The notes: generated from the sequence alone by a model not told the origin. DNA of 64,000 bases from Candidatus Neomarinimicrobiota bacterium (GCA_036476315.1 JAZGBI010000008.1:1-64000), one strand, 5' to 3'; numbered from the stretch's first letter, positions 35,607 to 44,259 are shown. Translations and numbers: made by a program.

Positions 35607-36180
35607 TTTGGTCTTGCTTGAAATTCTTAACTCCGACAAAGAGGGTTAGATTATTCTTCAGGTCATGAATATTCTCCTGAAGAAGGACCAAACCGTAAAG
35701 GTCTGCGCATGCTTTGGGAGCGACAACGGCCGCCGTCTCAGGGAGTTTTCCTTCCTTTAACCGTCTTGCTGCTTCAGCAGTATCGTCTTCTTCAATGAGA
35801 GGACGTGTCCAGAAATGCTCCGCAACATAATCTCTGCACTGGAGCAGAGCCTGTTGATGAGAGTGAATCTCTGTAATGTCACCGATGAATACACCCCTCT
35901 TGCCCAGAAGATTTTGGCTGATAGGAATGTAAAACATCTCAACTATCTCGCATCGATGGTGGGCCAATGCCTCCACACTTTCTATGACAACTCCGCCCTG
36001 GGCATTTTCCATGGCGAAGATTCCGAAATCTACATTCTCATTTTCCACGGCACCCAGCACGGCTTCTGATGAAACAAGGTACTTCATCCTCACGTCCTCA
36101 ATACCGTGGTTGTTGGCAAAAATGGTTGCAGCTCCGTCGCAAAAACTACCTTTTCCACCTTGAATTCCAATGGTCGTCAT
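35599..36180 (-). CDS. pheA: Prephenate dehydratase catalytic domain, without ACT domain
   Basis: This 193-residue enzyme converts prephenate to phenylpyruvate. It starts IGIQGGKGSFCDGAA and has FAMENAQGGVVIESVEAL and IHSHQQALLQCRDYV, followed by AAVVAPKACADLYGL. It ends shortly after NNLTLFVGV, where typical enzymes have the TRF motif; the catalytic Thr is kept but the Arg is Leu. The C-terminal ACT domain that gives phenylalanine feedback in most homologues is absent. It overlaps trpA by 4 bases and tyrA by 8. Confidence 0.87.
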   Translation of the reverse strand: MTTIGIQGGKGSFCDGAATIFANNHGIEDVRMKYLVSSEAVLGAVENENVDFGIFAMENAQGGVVIESVEALAHHRCEIVEMFYIPISQNLLGKRGVFIGDITEIHSHQQALLQCRDYVAEHFWTRPLIEEDDTAEAARRLKEGKLPETAAVVAPKACADLYGLVLLQENIHDLKNNLTLFVGVKNFKQDQND

Positions 36181-36947
36181 GCTACGCCCTTCAGTTCTTG
36201 TACATAATTGAAAACCGTTGTCAAGGGATCATCGGATTCTTCGATTCTGCGGATAAGAGCAGTTCCCACCACGGCACCATCTGAAAGTTGGTTAACGGTT
36301 ATGACGTCCCTCCGAGTCTTGATGCCAAACCCGGTGACAAAGGGACTGACGCTGTTCTCCCTTACTCGAAGTAGGTAAGATTTCAATGCTTCTTTTCTAC
36401 CCATTTTTCCGCCTGTTATGCCCAGAATAGAGACGCAGTAGACCAGATCTCCCGCAATTTCAGAAATGTTGAGGATTCGGTCATTGGGTGTGTTTGGGGC
36501 AATCAGCAATATGGGCGAGATGGTGTTCGACTTGCAGAGGGAGACAAAGTCCGTTGCCTCTTCGGGAGGAAGGTCGGGAACGATGAGTCCATCCACTCCC
36601 ACTTGTTTACAGTCTGAGACGAAGGCTTGTGGCCCGTAATTCAAAATGGGATTAATGTATCCCATGATGGCGAGAGGAATCTCAGATGTACGCCGTAGTG
36701 TCTCGACCTGTTCGAGAATCCAAGTGACGGTTACGTGATTCTGCAACGCAACCTCACTGGATGCTTGAATAACAGGCCCATCTGCAATCGGATCAGAGAA
36801 GGGAATCCCCAGTTCAATCATGTCCGCCCCTGCTCGTTCCGCTGCAAGTACCAGTTCCGTTGTGGTCTCCAGAGCGGGAAACCCCGCAGTGAAATAGGGT
36901 ATCAGTTTTTCCCCAGGCCTTTTGAACAGTTCCACGATTCTGTTCAC
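36177..36947 (-). CDS. trpA: Tryptophan synthase alpha subunit
   Basis: This 256-residue subunit cleaves indole-3-glycerol phosphate to indole and glyceraldehyde 3-phosphate. It shows [34 protein letters not shown] with both catalytic acids, [13 protein letters not shown] and [13 protein letters not shown]. Overlaps trpB and pheA by 4 bases each, so it links the Trp branch to the Phe/Tyr branch in one transcript. Confidence 0.96.
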   Translation of the reverse strand: MNRIVELFKRPGEKLIPYFTAGFPALETTTELVLAAERAGADMIELGIPFSDPIADGPVIQASSEVALQNHVTVTWILEQVETLRRTSEIPLAIMGYINPILNYGPQAFVSDCKQVGVDGLIVPDLPPEEATDFVSLCKSNTISPILLIAPNTPNDRILNISEIAGDLVYCVSILGITGGKMGRKEALKSYLLRVRENSVSPFVTGFGIKTRRDVITVNQLSDGAVVGTALIRRIEESDDPLTTVFNYVQELKGVA

Positions 36948-38155
36948 AGCCTTCTCCCCAGGTATTCTGCAACTGTCTGAACATCTTTATCTCCCCGGCC
37001 TGACAGGCATACGATAACATTTTCTTCTGGCTTGATTCCGTTTTCTGCATCGCGCAGAAAACTGAGGGCGTGGGCAGCTTCCAGGGCGGGGAGGATGCCT
37101 TCCTTTTCCGAAAGCCACGTAAAGGCTGACACGGCTTCCTCATCTGTGGCAGAGAGATATTCAACTCGGCCCGTCTTTTTCAGGTAGCTGTGTTCGGGAC
37201 CGACACCGGGATAATCGAGGCCCGCTGAGATGGAATGGGGGAGAGTGATCTGACCGTTATCAGACTGAAGCACAAAACTGGCTGACCCATGAAGAACGCC
37301 AAAGGTCCCTTTGGTCAGGGTAGCGGCATGATGGGTCGAGTCCAATCCGAGCCCGGCTGCTTCCACGCCCACCATTCGGACCTTGTCCTTAAGAAAAGGA
37401 TAAAACAATCCTATGGCATTGCTTCCACCTCCTATGCAGGCAACAAGAGTATCGGGAAGACTCTCCTTCCTTCCGATCTCAACGAACTGCGCCCTGGTCT
37501 CTCTGCCAATAATGGATTGGAAATCCCTTACAATCATGGGATACGGGTGAGGGCCCACCGTGGAACCAATGAGATAGTAGGTCGTCTCCACGTTCGTGAC
37601 CCAGTCTCGGATGGCTTCGTTTATTGCATCTTTCAGTGTTTTGCTCCCTGCAGAGACGGGCCGGATTTCAGCTCCCAGAAGCTCCATTCGGAAGACGTTG
37701 AGTTCCTGCCGGCGCATATCTTCTTCACCCATATAGACCACACACTCCAATCCAAATTGTGCCGCCACCGTGGCTGTGGCTACGCCGTGTTGACCTGCTC
37801 CCGTCTCTGCGATTATCCGGCGTTTGTCCATCCGCTCGGCCAGTAGGATTTGACCAACCGTGTTATTGATCTTGTGAGCCCCGGTATGGTTTAGATCTTC
37901 CCGCTTCAGGAAAACATCAAATCCCAATTCTTCCGAGATTCTCTCAGCGTGATAAAGGGGGGTCGGCCGGCCTGAGTATTCTCGGAGAAGATGTTCAATT
38001 TCGGCTTGAAACTTCCTGTCGTTCTTTGCGGTTGCATAGACCTCTTCCAGCTCATTAATGGCAGGTATGAGTGTCTCCGGTACATACCTCCCACCAAACT
38101 CTTCAAAATGTCCTTGTTCATCAGGAAGACCGTATGTGGTTTGATTGGGTTTCAT
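36944..38155 (-). CDS. trpB: Tryptophan synthase beta subunit
   Basis: This 403-residue PLP enzyme condenses indole with serine. It shows [36 protein letters not shown] with the PLP Lys, [14 protein letters not shown], and [15 protein letters not shown] for phosphate binding, then [16 protein letters not shown]. It is of the TrpB1 type that partners TrpA. Five bases after trpF. Confidence 0.97.
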   Translation of the reverse strand: MKPNQTTYGLPDEQGHFEEFGGRYVPETLIPAINELEEVYATAKNDRKFQAEIEHLLREYSGRPTPLYHAERISEELGFDVFLKREDLNHTGAHKINNTVGQILLAERMDKRRIIAETGAGQHGVATATVAAQFGLECVVYMGEEDMRRQELNVFRMELLGAEIRPVSAGSKTLKDAINEAIRDWVTNVETTYYLIGSTVGPHPYPMIVRDFQSIIGRETRAQFVEIGRKESLPDTLVACIGGGSNAIGLFYPFLKDKVRMVGVEAAGLGLDSTHHAATLTKGTFGVLHGSASFVLQSDNGQITLPHSISAGLDYPGVGPEHSYLKKTGRVEYLSATDEEAVSAFTWLSEKEGILPALEAAHALSFLRDAENGIKPEENVIVCLSGRGDKDVQTVAEYLGRRL

Positions 38156-38160
38156 GGTAA

Positions 38161-38799
38161 TTATGTATTGAAAGTATCTGAGTAATCTCCTGTTCGCTCC
38201 AAAACTCTGAACATCGTTCGTAATTTGGATTCATCTTTGATTCCCGGACTTCGTTCCACACCACTGTTAATGTCAATGGCATCTGGCCGAGCTGTGGCGA
38301 TTCCCTCGAGAAGGTTGTTGGCATTCAATCCGCCGGAAAGTATGATGGGGGTCTTGGTCTCCATCCGGGTGACTATTCTCCAGTCAAACGGATCTCCCGT
38401 CCCTCCAAACATCCCGCGCTTATGGGTATCCAGAAGGAAAGCGTGCACTGGATAGTTTTCGTAGTCTTCATGGGGAATCGAATTGCCGACCCTCAATACC
38501 CTTACTACCGGCAGTTTGATGAGCCCGCAGAGTTCAGGCGATTCGTCGCCATGCAGCTGTACAAAGTCCAGGCCCGCGGCGTCTGCGGTTTGATGAATCG
38601 TTTCCAGATCAGAGTTAACGAACACTCCGACCTTTCGGGTACTGTCTGGCAGTCTTTTGGAAATTTCCTTTGAAGTTTTAAGGCTCACATACCTGGGACT
38701 TTTCTCATAGAAGATGAGCCCGATGGCAGAGGCACCCAGCCTGGCTGCAAGGAGCGCATCATTGACAGTTGTGATGCCGCAAATCTTTACAGGTATCAC
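38161..38799 (-). CDS. trpF: Phosphoribosylanthranilate isomerase
   Basis: This 212-residue TIM-barrel enzyme performs step 3 of tryptophan synthesis. It has VKICGIT with the catalytic Cys, [45 protein letters not shown] with the catalytic Asp, and SGGLNANNL for phosphate binding. ATGA overlap with trpC. Confidence 0.96.
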   Translation of the reverse strand: MIPVKICGITTVNDALLAARLGASAIGLIFYEKSPRYVSLKTSKEISKRLPDSTRKVGVFVNSDLETIHQTADAAGLDFVQLHGDESPELCGLIKLPVVRVLRVGNSIPHEDYENYPVHAFLLDTHKRGMFGGTGDPFDWRIVTRMETKTPIILSGGLNANNLLEGIATARPDAIDINSGVERSPGIKDESKLRTMFRVLERTGDYSDTFNT

Positions 38800-39581
38800 G
38801 CCGCCGCTCCTTGTAAGAGGTGTCTTAGCGCTGAGCCCGGGGATGGTGATTTCATCAGCGGTGTGCCGATGAGGGCGGCATCGTAACCTGATTCCTTGAT
38901 GAACCGTAAATCTTCGGAAGTATGAATTCCGCTCTCTGCCACTTTTAGAGCGCCGGGTGGTAAAAGGGGAAATACCTGTGCACAGTGTTTCAGGTCCGTC
39001 TTCATGGTCTTCAGGTCTCGGGCGTTCACACCTACAATCCGGGGATCAAGTTTCTTGACAACTCCCAGCTTTTCTGTGGAGTAGAGTTCCATGAGAACGG
39101 CCAATTTCAGATCGGTTGCTGTCTGATATAGGTTTTCCAGCACTTCAGGCTGGAGTATATCAGCTATGAGAATGATGGCATCGGCGCCTGCCTGGTATGA
39201 TTCCCAGACTTGATACTCCGAGAGAATAAACTCTTTCCTGAGAACGGGAATATTGACGGCACGCTTTATCTTTCGGAGGTGTTCCAAATTCCCCCCAAAG
39301 TAATCTTCATCCGTCAGAACAGAAATGGCCGCGGCTCCATTCTGGCTGTACTCCCTGGCAATCGTTGCGGGGTCAACATCTGGCTTAATATTCCCGCCGG
39401 ATGGAGACTTTCGTTTGATTTCGGCAATGATTTGTATTCCCGGTTGAGCAAGGGAACGTTGGAAGTCCAGAATCGGAAATGGCCGTGATTTATTCCGAAG
39501 TTGACTTAATGGAACTAGACGTTTGGCTTCGGACAATTCTTTCTTCTTATGGAGGATGATCTCTTTGAGAATAGACATCAC
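38796..39581 (-). CDS. trpC: Indole-3-glycerol-phosphate synthase
   Basis: This 261-residue TIM-barrel enzyme performs step 4. It shows QIIAEIKRKSPSGGNIKPDV, ISVLTDEDYFGGNLEHL, PVLRKEFILSEYQV, ADAIILIADIL, GVNARDLKTMKTDL and KVAESGIHTSEDL. It is separate from trpF rather than fused as in enterobacteria. Overlaps trpD by 4 bases. Confidence 0.96.
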   Translation of the reverse strand: MMSILKEIILHKKKELSEAKRLVPLSQLRNKSRPFPILDFQRSLAQPGIQIIAEIKRKSPSGGNIKPDVDPATIAREYSQNGAAAISVLTDEDYFGGNLEHLRKIKRAVNIPVLRKEFILSEYQVWESYQAGADAIILIADILQPEVLENLYQTATDLKLAVLMELYSTEKLGVVKKLDPRIVGVNARDLKTMKTDLKHCAQVFPLLPPGALKVAESGIHTSEDLRFIKESGYDAALIGTPLMKSPSPGSALRHLLQGAAA

Positions 39582-40576
39582 GCCTTCGCTAGCCTTTCGA
39601 GTACACGAAGAGCGGCACCGGAGTCAATGGATTCTTCCGCCATCCTGATGCCTTCGTCTATGGAATCGACTTTTCCACTCACTCGAATGGCCGCCGCGGC
39701 ATTCAACACGACGATATCCCGATGGGGACCTTTCTTGCCCACGAGGACATTCTTGATGATAGCGGCATTGTGCTCAGGCACGCCGCCTTCAAGCATTTCC
39801 GGACGGGCGATTTCGATGCCGTAATCAGTTGGGGATAGTGTCACTGTTTTCACCTTACCATCGGTGGTTAAGTGGCTGATTCTGGTGGTGGATGTTGTGG
39901 TCATTTCGTCCATGCCGTCGTCACCGTGAACGACAAAGGCTTCTTCGGCGCCCAGAATCTTGAGGACCTGAGCGATTGTTTCCGTGAGGGCTCCGTCAAA
40001 AATTCCTATTAGCTGCCGTCTGACCCCCGCCGGATTGCACAAGGGACCCAGAATATTGAATACGGTTCGCACGCCCAAAGATTTCCGGGCCCCCATGGCG
40101 TATTTCATGGCGGGGTGGAGGGACGGGGCGAAAAGGAATCCTACTCCAATCTTATCGACACATTCGGCCATTTTTTCCGGTGGCATGGCTATGTCAACAC
40201 CCAGGGCGGATATGACATCAGCAGAACCCGATTTAGAGGTCATGGAGCGGTTTCCGTGTTTGGCCACTTTCACATCAGCTCCTGCCGCCACAAATGTGGC
40301 TGCTGTAGAAATATTGAACGTCTCTTTGCCATCTCCTCCTGTCCCGCACAGGTCAATGCCATCGGAGCGAATGGGAACGGGGGTCATTTTTTCGCGCATT
40401 GCCAGGGCAAACCCCGCAATTTCGGCGGCTGTCTCTCCTTTGTACCGGAGGGCAATGAGAAATCCCGCAATCTGGGCATCATCAAACTCACCCGACATGA
40501 TTCTCACCATGGTCTGTCTCGATTCCTCCTGGGTCAGGTTGTTCCCCGCAATTAGATGCTCCAACACCGCTTTCAT
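39578..40576 (-). CDS. trpD: Anthranilate phosphoribosyltransferase
   Basis: This 332-residue enzyme adds the phosphoribosyl group of PRPP to anthranilate. It carries DLCGTGGDGKETFNIST, VAKHGNRSMTSKSGSADV and FLFAPSLHPAMKYAMGARK, followed by RTVFNILGPLCNPA and VHGDDGMDEMT. It is a stand-alone protein, not fused to TrpG. ATGA overlap with trpG. Confidence 0.96.
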   Translation of the reverse strand: MKAVLEHLIAGNNLTQEESRQTMVRIMSGEFDDAQIAGFLIALRYKGETAAEIAGFALAMREKMTPVPIRSDGIDLCGTGGDGKETFNISTAATFVAAGADVKVAKHGNRSMTSKSGSADVISALGVDIAMPPEKMAECVDKIGVGFLFAPSLHPAMKYAMGARKSLGVRTVFNILGPLCNPAGVRRQLIGIFDGALTETIAQVLKILGAEEAFVVHGDDGMDEMTTTSTTRISHLTTDGKVKTVTLSPTDYGIEIARPEMLEGGVPEHNAAIIKNVLVGKKGPHRDIVVLNAAAAIRVSGKVDSIDEGIRMAEESIDSGAALRVLERLAKA

Positions 40577-41166
40577 GATTGCTGTCCTCCTCTATCCGTT
40601 GGCGAACGGGTAAGAAAGTTCTCAATCATCTTCATTCCATCTTCTGTAGCAATAGACTCCGGATGGAACTGCACCCCGTAAACCGGGTATTCGTTGTGCT
40701 CCAGAGCCATGATCAATCTATCATTCGTTTCCGCTGTCACCCTTAGACTGGCAGGGAGTGTCTCTCTTTCCACCACAAGGGAGTGGTAGCGTGTCGCCTC
40801 GAAGGATTCTGGGATATTGTGGAAAATCACTGAATCGTTGTGCGTGATGAGGGCCGTCTTTCCATGTACAATCTGAGGTGCTGGAATGATTCGACCATTG
40901 AAAGCAGCCGCAACGGCTTGATGGCCAAGACATACCCCGAGGATTGGGATTTTGTGGCCAAATTCTCTCACAAGGTCCACAGAGATTCCGGCATTCTCAG
41001 GTCTCCCCGGTCCTGGCGAGATAACGATTTTTTCCGGCTCCATTTCTTCGATGTTTTTCAGGGTCAACTCATCATTGCGATAGACTTCCAATTCAGATGT
41101 GAATGCCTGTGCATATTGAACCAGGTTGTAGGTGAAAGAATCGTAATTGTCCAACATGAGTATCAT
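40573..41166 (-). CDS. trpG: Anthranilate synthase glutaminase subunit
   Basis: This class I glutamine amidotransferase has about 197 residues from ATG 41166 (AGGTGA upstream; the frame is open to 41190). It delivers ammonia to TrpE. It shows LDNYDSFTYNLVQY, ISPGPGRPENAG, the nucleophile elbow GVCLGHQAVA, and the catalytic VQFHPESIAT. In some bacteria the same subunit serves folate synthesis; here it is within the trp operon. Confidence 0.94.
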   Translation of the reverse strand: MILMLDNYDSFTYNLVQYAQAFTSELEVYRNDELTLKNIEEMEPEKIVISPGPGRPENAGISVDLVREFGHKIPILGVCLGHQAVAAAFNGRIIPAPQIVHGKTALITHNDSVIFHNIPESFEATRYHSLVVERETLPASLRVTAETNDRLIMALEHNEYPVYGVQFHPESIATEDGMKMIENFLTRSPTDRGGQQS

Positions 41167-41173
41167 TGTCTGG

Positions 41174-42649
41174 TCACCTAACGAGGCCATTTTCAGCCAG
41201 ATCGATGGCTCTCATAATCGCCTCACCTTTGTGAACTGTTTCATGGTATTCACGGGTAGGATCTGAATCGTAGACGATCCCGGCTCCCGACTGGAAATAA
41301 ACCGTTCCTTCTTTCACGACAAGTGTCCGGATGGCGATGCAAGTGTTCATGTCGCCTATGAAGTCAATGTAACCGACAGCTCCGGAATAGATGCCCCGTC
41401 GTATCGGCTCCAGCTCATGAATCAGCTCCATGGCCCGGATTTTGGGAGCCCCTGTGGTCGTGCCGGCAGGGAATCCCCCCAGGAGGGCGTCGAACACATC
41501 CTTGTTGCCGTCGAGTCTTCCTATGACGTCAGATACAAGATGCATGACGTGGGAGTACTTCTCAACCACCGCGTTTTCTTTCACCTGAACTGAGCCAGCC
41601 TTGGCCACCCGCCCTACATCGTTGCGTCCAAGATCCAATAGCATCAGGTGTTCGGCCCGTTCCTTCTCATCGGAAAGAAGTTCCCTCGCAAGTTTTTCAT
41701 CCTGTTGCCGATTCTTTCCTCTGGGGCGTGTCCCGGCAATGGGGCGGATTTCCACTTCGCCGTCTTCCACCTTCACCAGGAGCTCGGGAGAAGCACCGAT
41801 AATCTCAAAATCATTCATTTTGAGATGGAACATGTAGGGTGAAGGATTGATGGTTCTCAGGGCTCGATAGACTGTGATCGGTTCCACTGGCGTATGTCGA
41901 TGGAACCTCTGGCTAAGAACAATCTGAAATATGTCCCCGGCTTTGATGTACTCTTTGGCCTTCAAAACAGCGGATTCGAATTCCGCTTCGCTCATGTTGG
42001 AATGAAGCTCGCTTCTTTCAATTCTCTCTGGAGTTTGATAATCTATGTCCGTGTGTAGATTTCCACCGATCATATCGATGCGTTTCCTGGCACGTTCGTA
42101 CGCAAGCTTCAAGTCGGTTTGAGAATCCACAGTCACGTTGCTGACCACGATGGCTTCATTCTTCAAATGATCAAATGCCAACAGGTCTTCAAATAACATG
42201 AACACAGCATCCGGAATGCCGAGATCATCCATAGGATAGGTGGGAATGTCCTCGGTCCACGTTACGGTTTCATAGCCCAGGTAGCCCACTAAACCCCCTG
42301 AAAAAGTTGGGATTCCTGACAATTTGGGGGCATCGTAGCCGGCGAGGATCTCTCGCATGGTTTCGAGAAATGACGTGTTGGACGTAACGGTGTCTCCATT
42401 TTCCTTGATGGTAGTTAAACCGTTGATGTGTGTGATGATTTTCTTTGGCTGGAGACCTATGAAAGAATAGCGGGAGTACCGGGTGCCTTTCTCAACGGAC
42501 TCTAGGAGAAAGGCGTAGTCAGAGTGTCGTGCGAGACGCATATGAGCTGATATGGGTGTCAGAAGATCAGCAAGCACTTTTTCATAGACTGGGATGGTCT
42601 TGTGCTTCCTCGCTAATTCTCTGAATTCGTCAAATTCCAATCTTGTCAT
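41174..42649 (-). CDS. trpE: Anthranilate synthase component I
   Basis: This 491-residue enzyme converts chorismate and ammonia to anthranilate. It has the LLES element followed by SRYSFIG near residue 48, which forms the tryptophan feedback site. The catalytic chorismate-binding domain has PSPYMFHLKM, IRPIAGTRPRG, MLLDLGRNDVGRVA and GGFPAGTTTGAPKIRAMELI, and ends with FQSGAGIVYDSDP. AAGGAGAG lies seven bases before the ATG. It is the first structural gene after the leader peptide and terminator. Confidence 0.97.
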   Translation of the reverse strand: MTRLEFDEFRELARKHKTIPVYEKVLADLLTPISAHMRLARHSDYAFLLESVEKGTRYSRYSFIGLQPKKIITHINGLTTIKENGDTVTSNTSFLETMREILAGYDAPKLSGIPTFSGGLVGYLGYETVTWTEDIPTYPMDDLGIPDAVFMLFEDLLAFDHLKNEAIVVSNVTVDSQTDLKLAYERARKRIDMIGGNLHTDIDYQTPERIERSELHSNMSEAEFESAVLKAKEYIKAGDIFQIVLSQRFHRHTPVEPITVYRALRTINPSPYMFHLKMNDFEIIGASPELLVKVEDGEVEIRPIAGTRPRGKNRQQDEKLARELLSDEKERAEHLMLLDLGRNDVGRVAKAGSVQVKENAVVEKYSHVMHLVSDVIGRLDGNKDVFDALLGGFPAGTTTGAPKIRAMELIHELEPIRRGIYSGAVGYIDFIGDMNTCIAIRTLVVKEGTVYFQSGAGIVYDSDPTREYHETVHKGEAIMRAIDLAENGLVR

Positions 42650-42676
42650 TCTCTCCTTACCGCTCCGCAGGGATAC

Positions 42677-42701
42677 AAAAAACCCCGCGTTTGCTGCGGG
42701 G
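42677..42701 (-). terminator. Intrinsic terminator between leader peptide and trpE (attenuator)
   Basis: Read on the minus strand it is CCCCGC, loop AGCAAAC, GCGGGG, then six T. It lies about 30 bases after the leader-peptide stop and 28 bases before the trpE start. Its position between promoter and first structural gene, right after an aromatic-rich leader frame, identifies it as an attenuator rather than an end-of-operon terminator. A stretch at the leader end (GGTTGGAG) could pair with TTTTCGACC at the base of the hairpin as an antiterminator; this pairing uses G-U pairs and is only a proposal. Confidence 0.85.
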
Positions 42702-42731
42702 TCGAAAACGGTCCATTCGTCTGCTATTTCC

Positions 42732-42806
42732 CTACACGGGCCGCTCCAACCCTCCTGAGGAGAACCACCAATAGTAATAACTAAACTGCTGAACTGTCTG
42801 ATTCAT
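42732..42806 (-). CDS. Aromatic leader peptide of the trp-phe-tyr-aro operon
   Basis: A 24-codon frame from ATG 42806 to TAG 42732 contains six aromatic codons in a seven-residue core: FSYYYWWF starting at codon 8 (TTT AGT TAT TAC TAT TGG TGG TTC). Phe, Tyr and Trp codons are packed together just ahead of an intrinsic terminator and trpE. A ribosome stalled for want of any of the three charged tRNAs would halt in the same place. The downstream genes make exactly these three amino acids. This is too short to be found by size alone. It has no Shine-Dalgarno sequence, and the predicted transcription start lies only about two bases before the ATG. Confidence 0.8.
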   Translation of the reverse strand: MNQTVQQFSYYYWWFSSGGLERPV

Positions 42807-42814
42807 TGTTTGAA

Positions 42815-42843
42815 AATATATTCTACTTCAAGTCCCGTTGCAA
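42815..42843 (-). promoter_or_regulatory. Promoter of the aromatic operon
   Basis: On the minus strand: TTGCAA (42843-42838), a 17-base spacer, TATATT (42820-42815). The ATG of the leader peptide follows eight bases after the -10 box. It lies in the 97-base interval between the chorismate mutase stop and the leader, so the operon proper can be transcribed without the mutase gene. Confidence 0.65.
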
Positions 42844-42903
42844 GATCTTTTTGTTGATTTCTCTCGAACTGTCCCTTGAATGCCTCTTCATTTTCTTGCA
42901 CCA

Positions 42904-43164
42904 TCACTCTTGGATCTTTCTTGTGGCGTGGAAAATGGACCTGAAGATTCGGGCAATTTGATCTCTCGATAGGATTCCCGCAGCTTGTTTTTCGAGACGA
43001 TCAATGATTTCCTTTTCCCGCTCTGGGTCTCCCGCCGATAAATTGAGTTCTTTCTTCAATTGGCCCAACTGCTCCACCAAGCCTATTCGCTCAGCCAACA
43101 ATCGGATCATCTCCTCATCGATCTCGTCAATCTGTTTTCGAAGCTGAGCTATTCTTTTGTCCAT
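42904..43164 (-). CDS. Chorismate mutase (AroQ class), monofunctional
   Basis: This 86-residue all-helical enzyme rearranges chorismate to prephenate. It has the family's pattern IDEIDEEMIRLLAERIGLVE, then LGQLKKE with the active-site Lys, DPEREKEI and a C-terminal QIARIFRSIFHATRKIQE. It supplies prephenate for pheA and tyrA of the following operon. It lies just outside the leader/attenuator, so it may escape attenuation or be transcribed from its own promoter upstream. Confidence 0.9.
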   Translation of the reverse strand: MDKRIAQLRKQIDEIDEEMIRLLAERIGLVEQLGQLKKELNLSAGDPEREKEIIDRLEKQAAGILSRDQIARIFRSIFHATRKIQE

Positions 43165-43201
43165 GCTGTTCGCGGATTTCTGTGTGACAACCTTAGCATT
43201 T

Positions 43202-43534
43202 CTCGGCCACTTCTCTGTATGCTTCTCTGAAAGGGCACACCTCGATTAACCAATTTGTACACTTCCTCGGTCAAGGCCTTCTCGCAATTCGTTTTGCTTA
43301 CCTCTGGCACCCAAACGACCCATTCATTATTTTGAAGAGGATCATTTTCCCCAGCCAAAACTTCACAGGAATACCGAGAGGGGAATGGCCGTCAGTGTCG
43401 GAAGACTTCGCCCGTGTCCCATTTTGGATCATAAGTTTACGGCCCTATCGCACAATACCATTCGAGGAGCAGCCGGCGGGGTGATTCTAAGCGCGGAGAT
43501 TATGGTGAAAAAGGGGCTGATCTCCTATGAATAG
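43202..43534 (+). pseudogene. C-terminal remnant of aspartate-semialdehyde dehydrogenase
   Basis: In one plus frame, from about 43262 to the stop at 43534, the residues LAPKRPIHYFEEDHFPQPKL, GMAVSVGRLRPCPILDHKF and TALSHNTIRGAAGGVILSAE match the C-terminal end of an Asd of the archaeal/fungal-like type. Further upstream in the same frame, GHFSVCFSE still fits, but a TAA interrupts it at 43247. The catalytic N-terminal half is gone. The remnant lies directly next to the chorismate mutase gene on the opposite strand and marks the left border of the accessory region. Confidence 0.75.
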
Positions 43535-43552
43535 GCGATGGCATCTGAAGAG

Positions 43553-44194
43553 CTAAACCTTGGAAACAACCGGTGGGTTCCTGGGCCAAGTTGGAGCTTG
43601 CGAGGGGGGATTGAGAACCCGGCGATAGTACTCGAAAATCTTTCTCGTGCCATGCCAATTCTCGAATCTTTGGAGCACCTGCACATCTCCAGTAAACCTC
43701 TGGGAAATCCCTTCCCGAACGTGGCCCGAAACGTACTCGAAATTCTTCTTTTTCGCCCAACTCAGGTAAACGCGTTTCAGCGTTTTGGCATAGCCATTCC
43801 CCTTATATTCTTTCATTACGGTGAAAGCATACGTGTACAGTGTGTTCTTCTTACCCATGTTGGAATCGCACTGGAAGGATGGGTCGTTTGAGAAGTATTC
43901 CAGGGGGACGCCTATGATATAGCCGATGATTTCGTCCCGGTACCTTGCCACAAAGGGTAGGGTGTCGGGATAGTTGAAGTACTTGCGGATACTTGCCTTG
44001 GTCAGTCTGGCAGAATCAATGAACTCTTCAACCAGGTGTTCCGAAATGAGAATAAGTTGGGGCACATCTTCTTCGCCAACCCTCTCAATCAATTCAACTT
44101 GAAAGCCAAACGGTGAGGAGGCAATGACCCGTGACCTTGTCGATTCGGCAATGTCCAGCGTTAACTGCCTTGATCCATTTGTTTTCTTCTCCAT
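43553..44194 (-). CDS. GNAT-family N-acetyltransferase
   Basis: This protein of about 213 residues has the GNAT core in its middle: TLPFVARYRDEIIGYIIGVP, then YTYAFTVMKEYKGNGYAKTL with the acetyl-CoA-binding Q/RxxGxG/A-type loop, and a following helix. The first 45 residues and the Pro-rich tail (NPPSQAPTWPRNPP) are unlike typical GNATs. Start ATG 44194 with ACGGAG upstream; GTG 44200 is possible. Acceptor substrate unknown. It is monocistronic. Confidence 0.8.
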   Translation of the reverse strand: MEKKTNGSRQLTLDIAESTRSRVIASSPFGFQVELIERVGEEDVPQLILISEHLVEEFIDSARLTKASIRKYFNYPDTLPFVARYRDEIIGYIIGVPLEYFSNDPSFQCDSNMGKKNTLYTYAFTVMKEYKGNGYAKTLKRVYLSWAKKKNFEYVSGHVREGISQRFTGDVQVLQRFENWHGTRKIFEYYRRVLNPPSQAPTWPRNPPVVSKV

Positions 44195-44259
44195 CGGCAC
44201 TCCGTTAGAATAATGCGGGAATGAAAATTAGGCAATCAATTTTATCTGTCATTGCTGTT

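Noticed and set aside
43149-43358. 69-codon minus-strand frame upstream of chorismate mutase
   Set aside because: The opposite strand carries the recognisable Asd remnant over the same bases, which explains the open frame.
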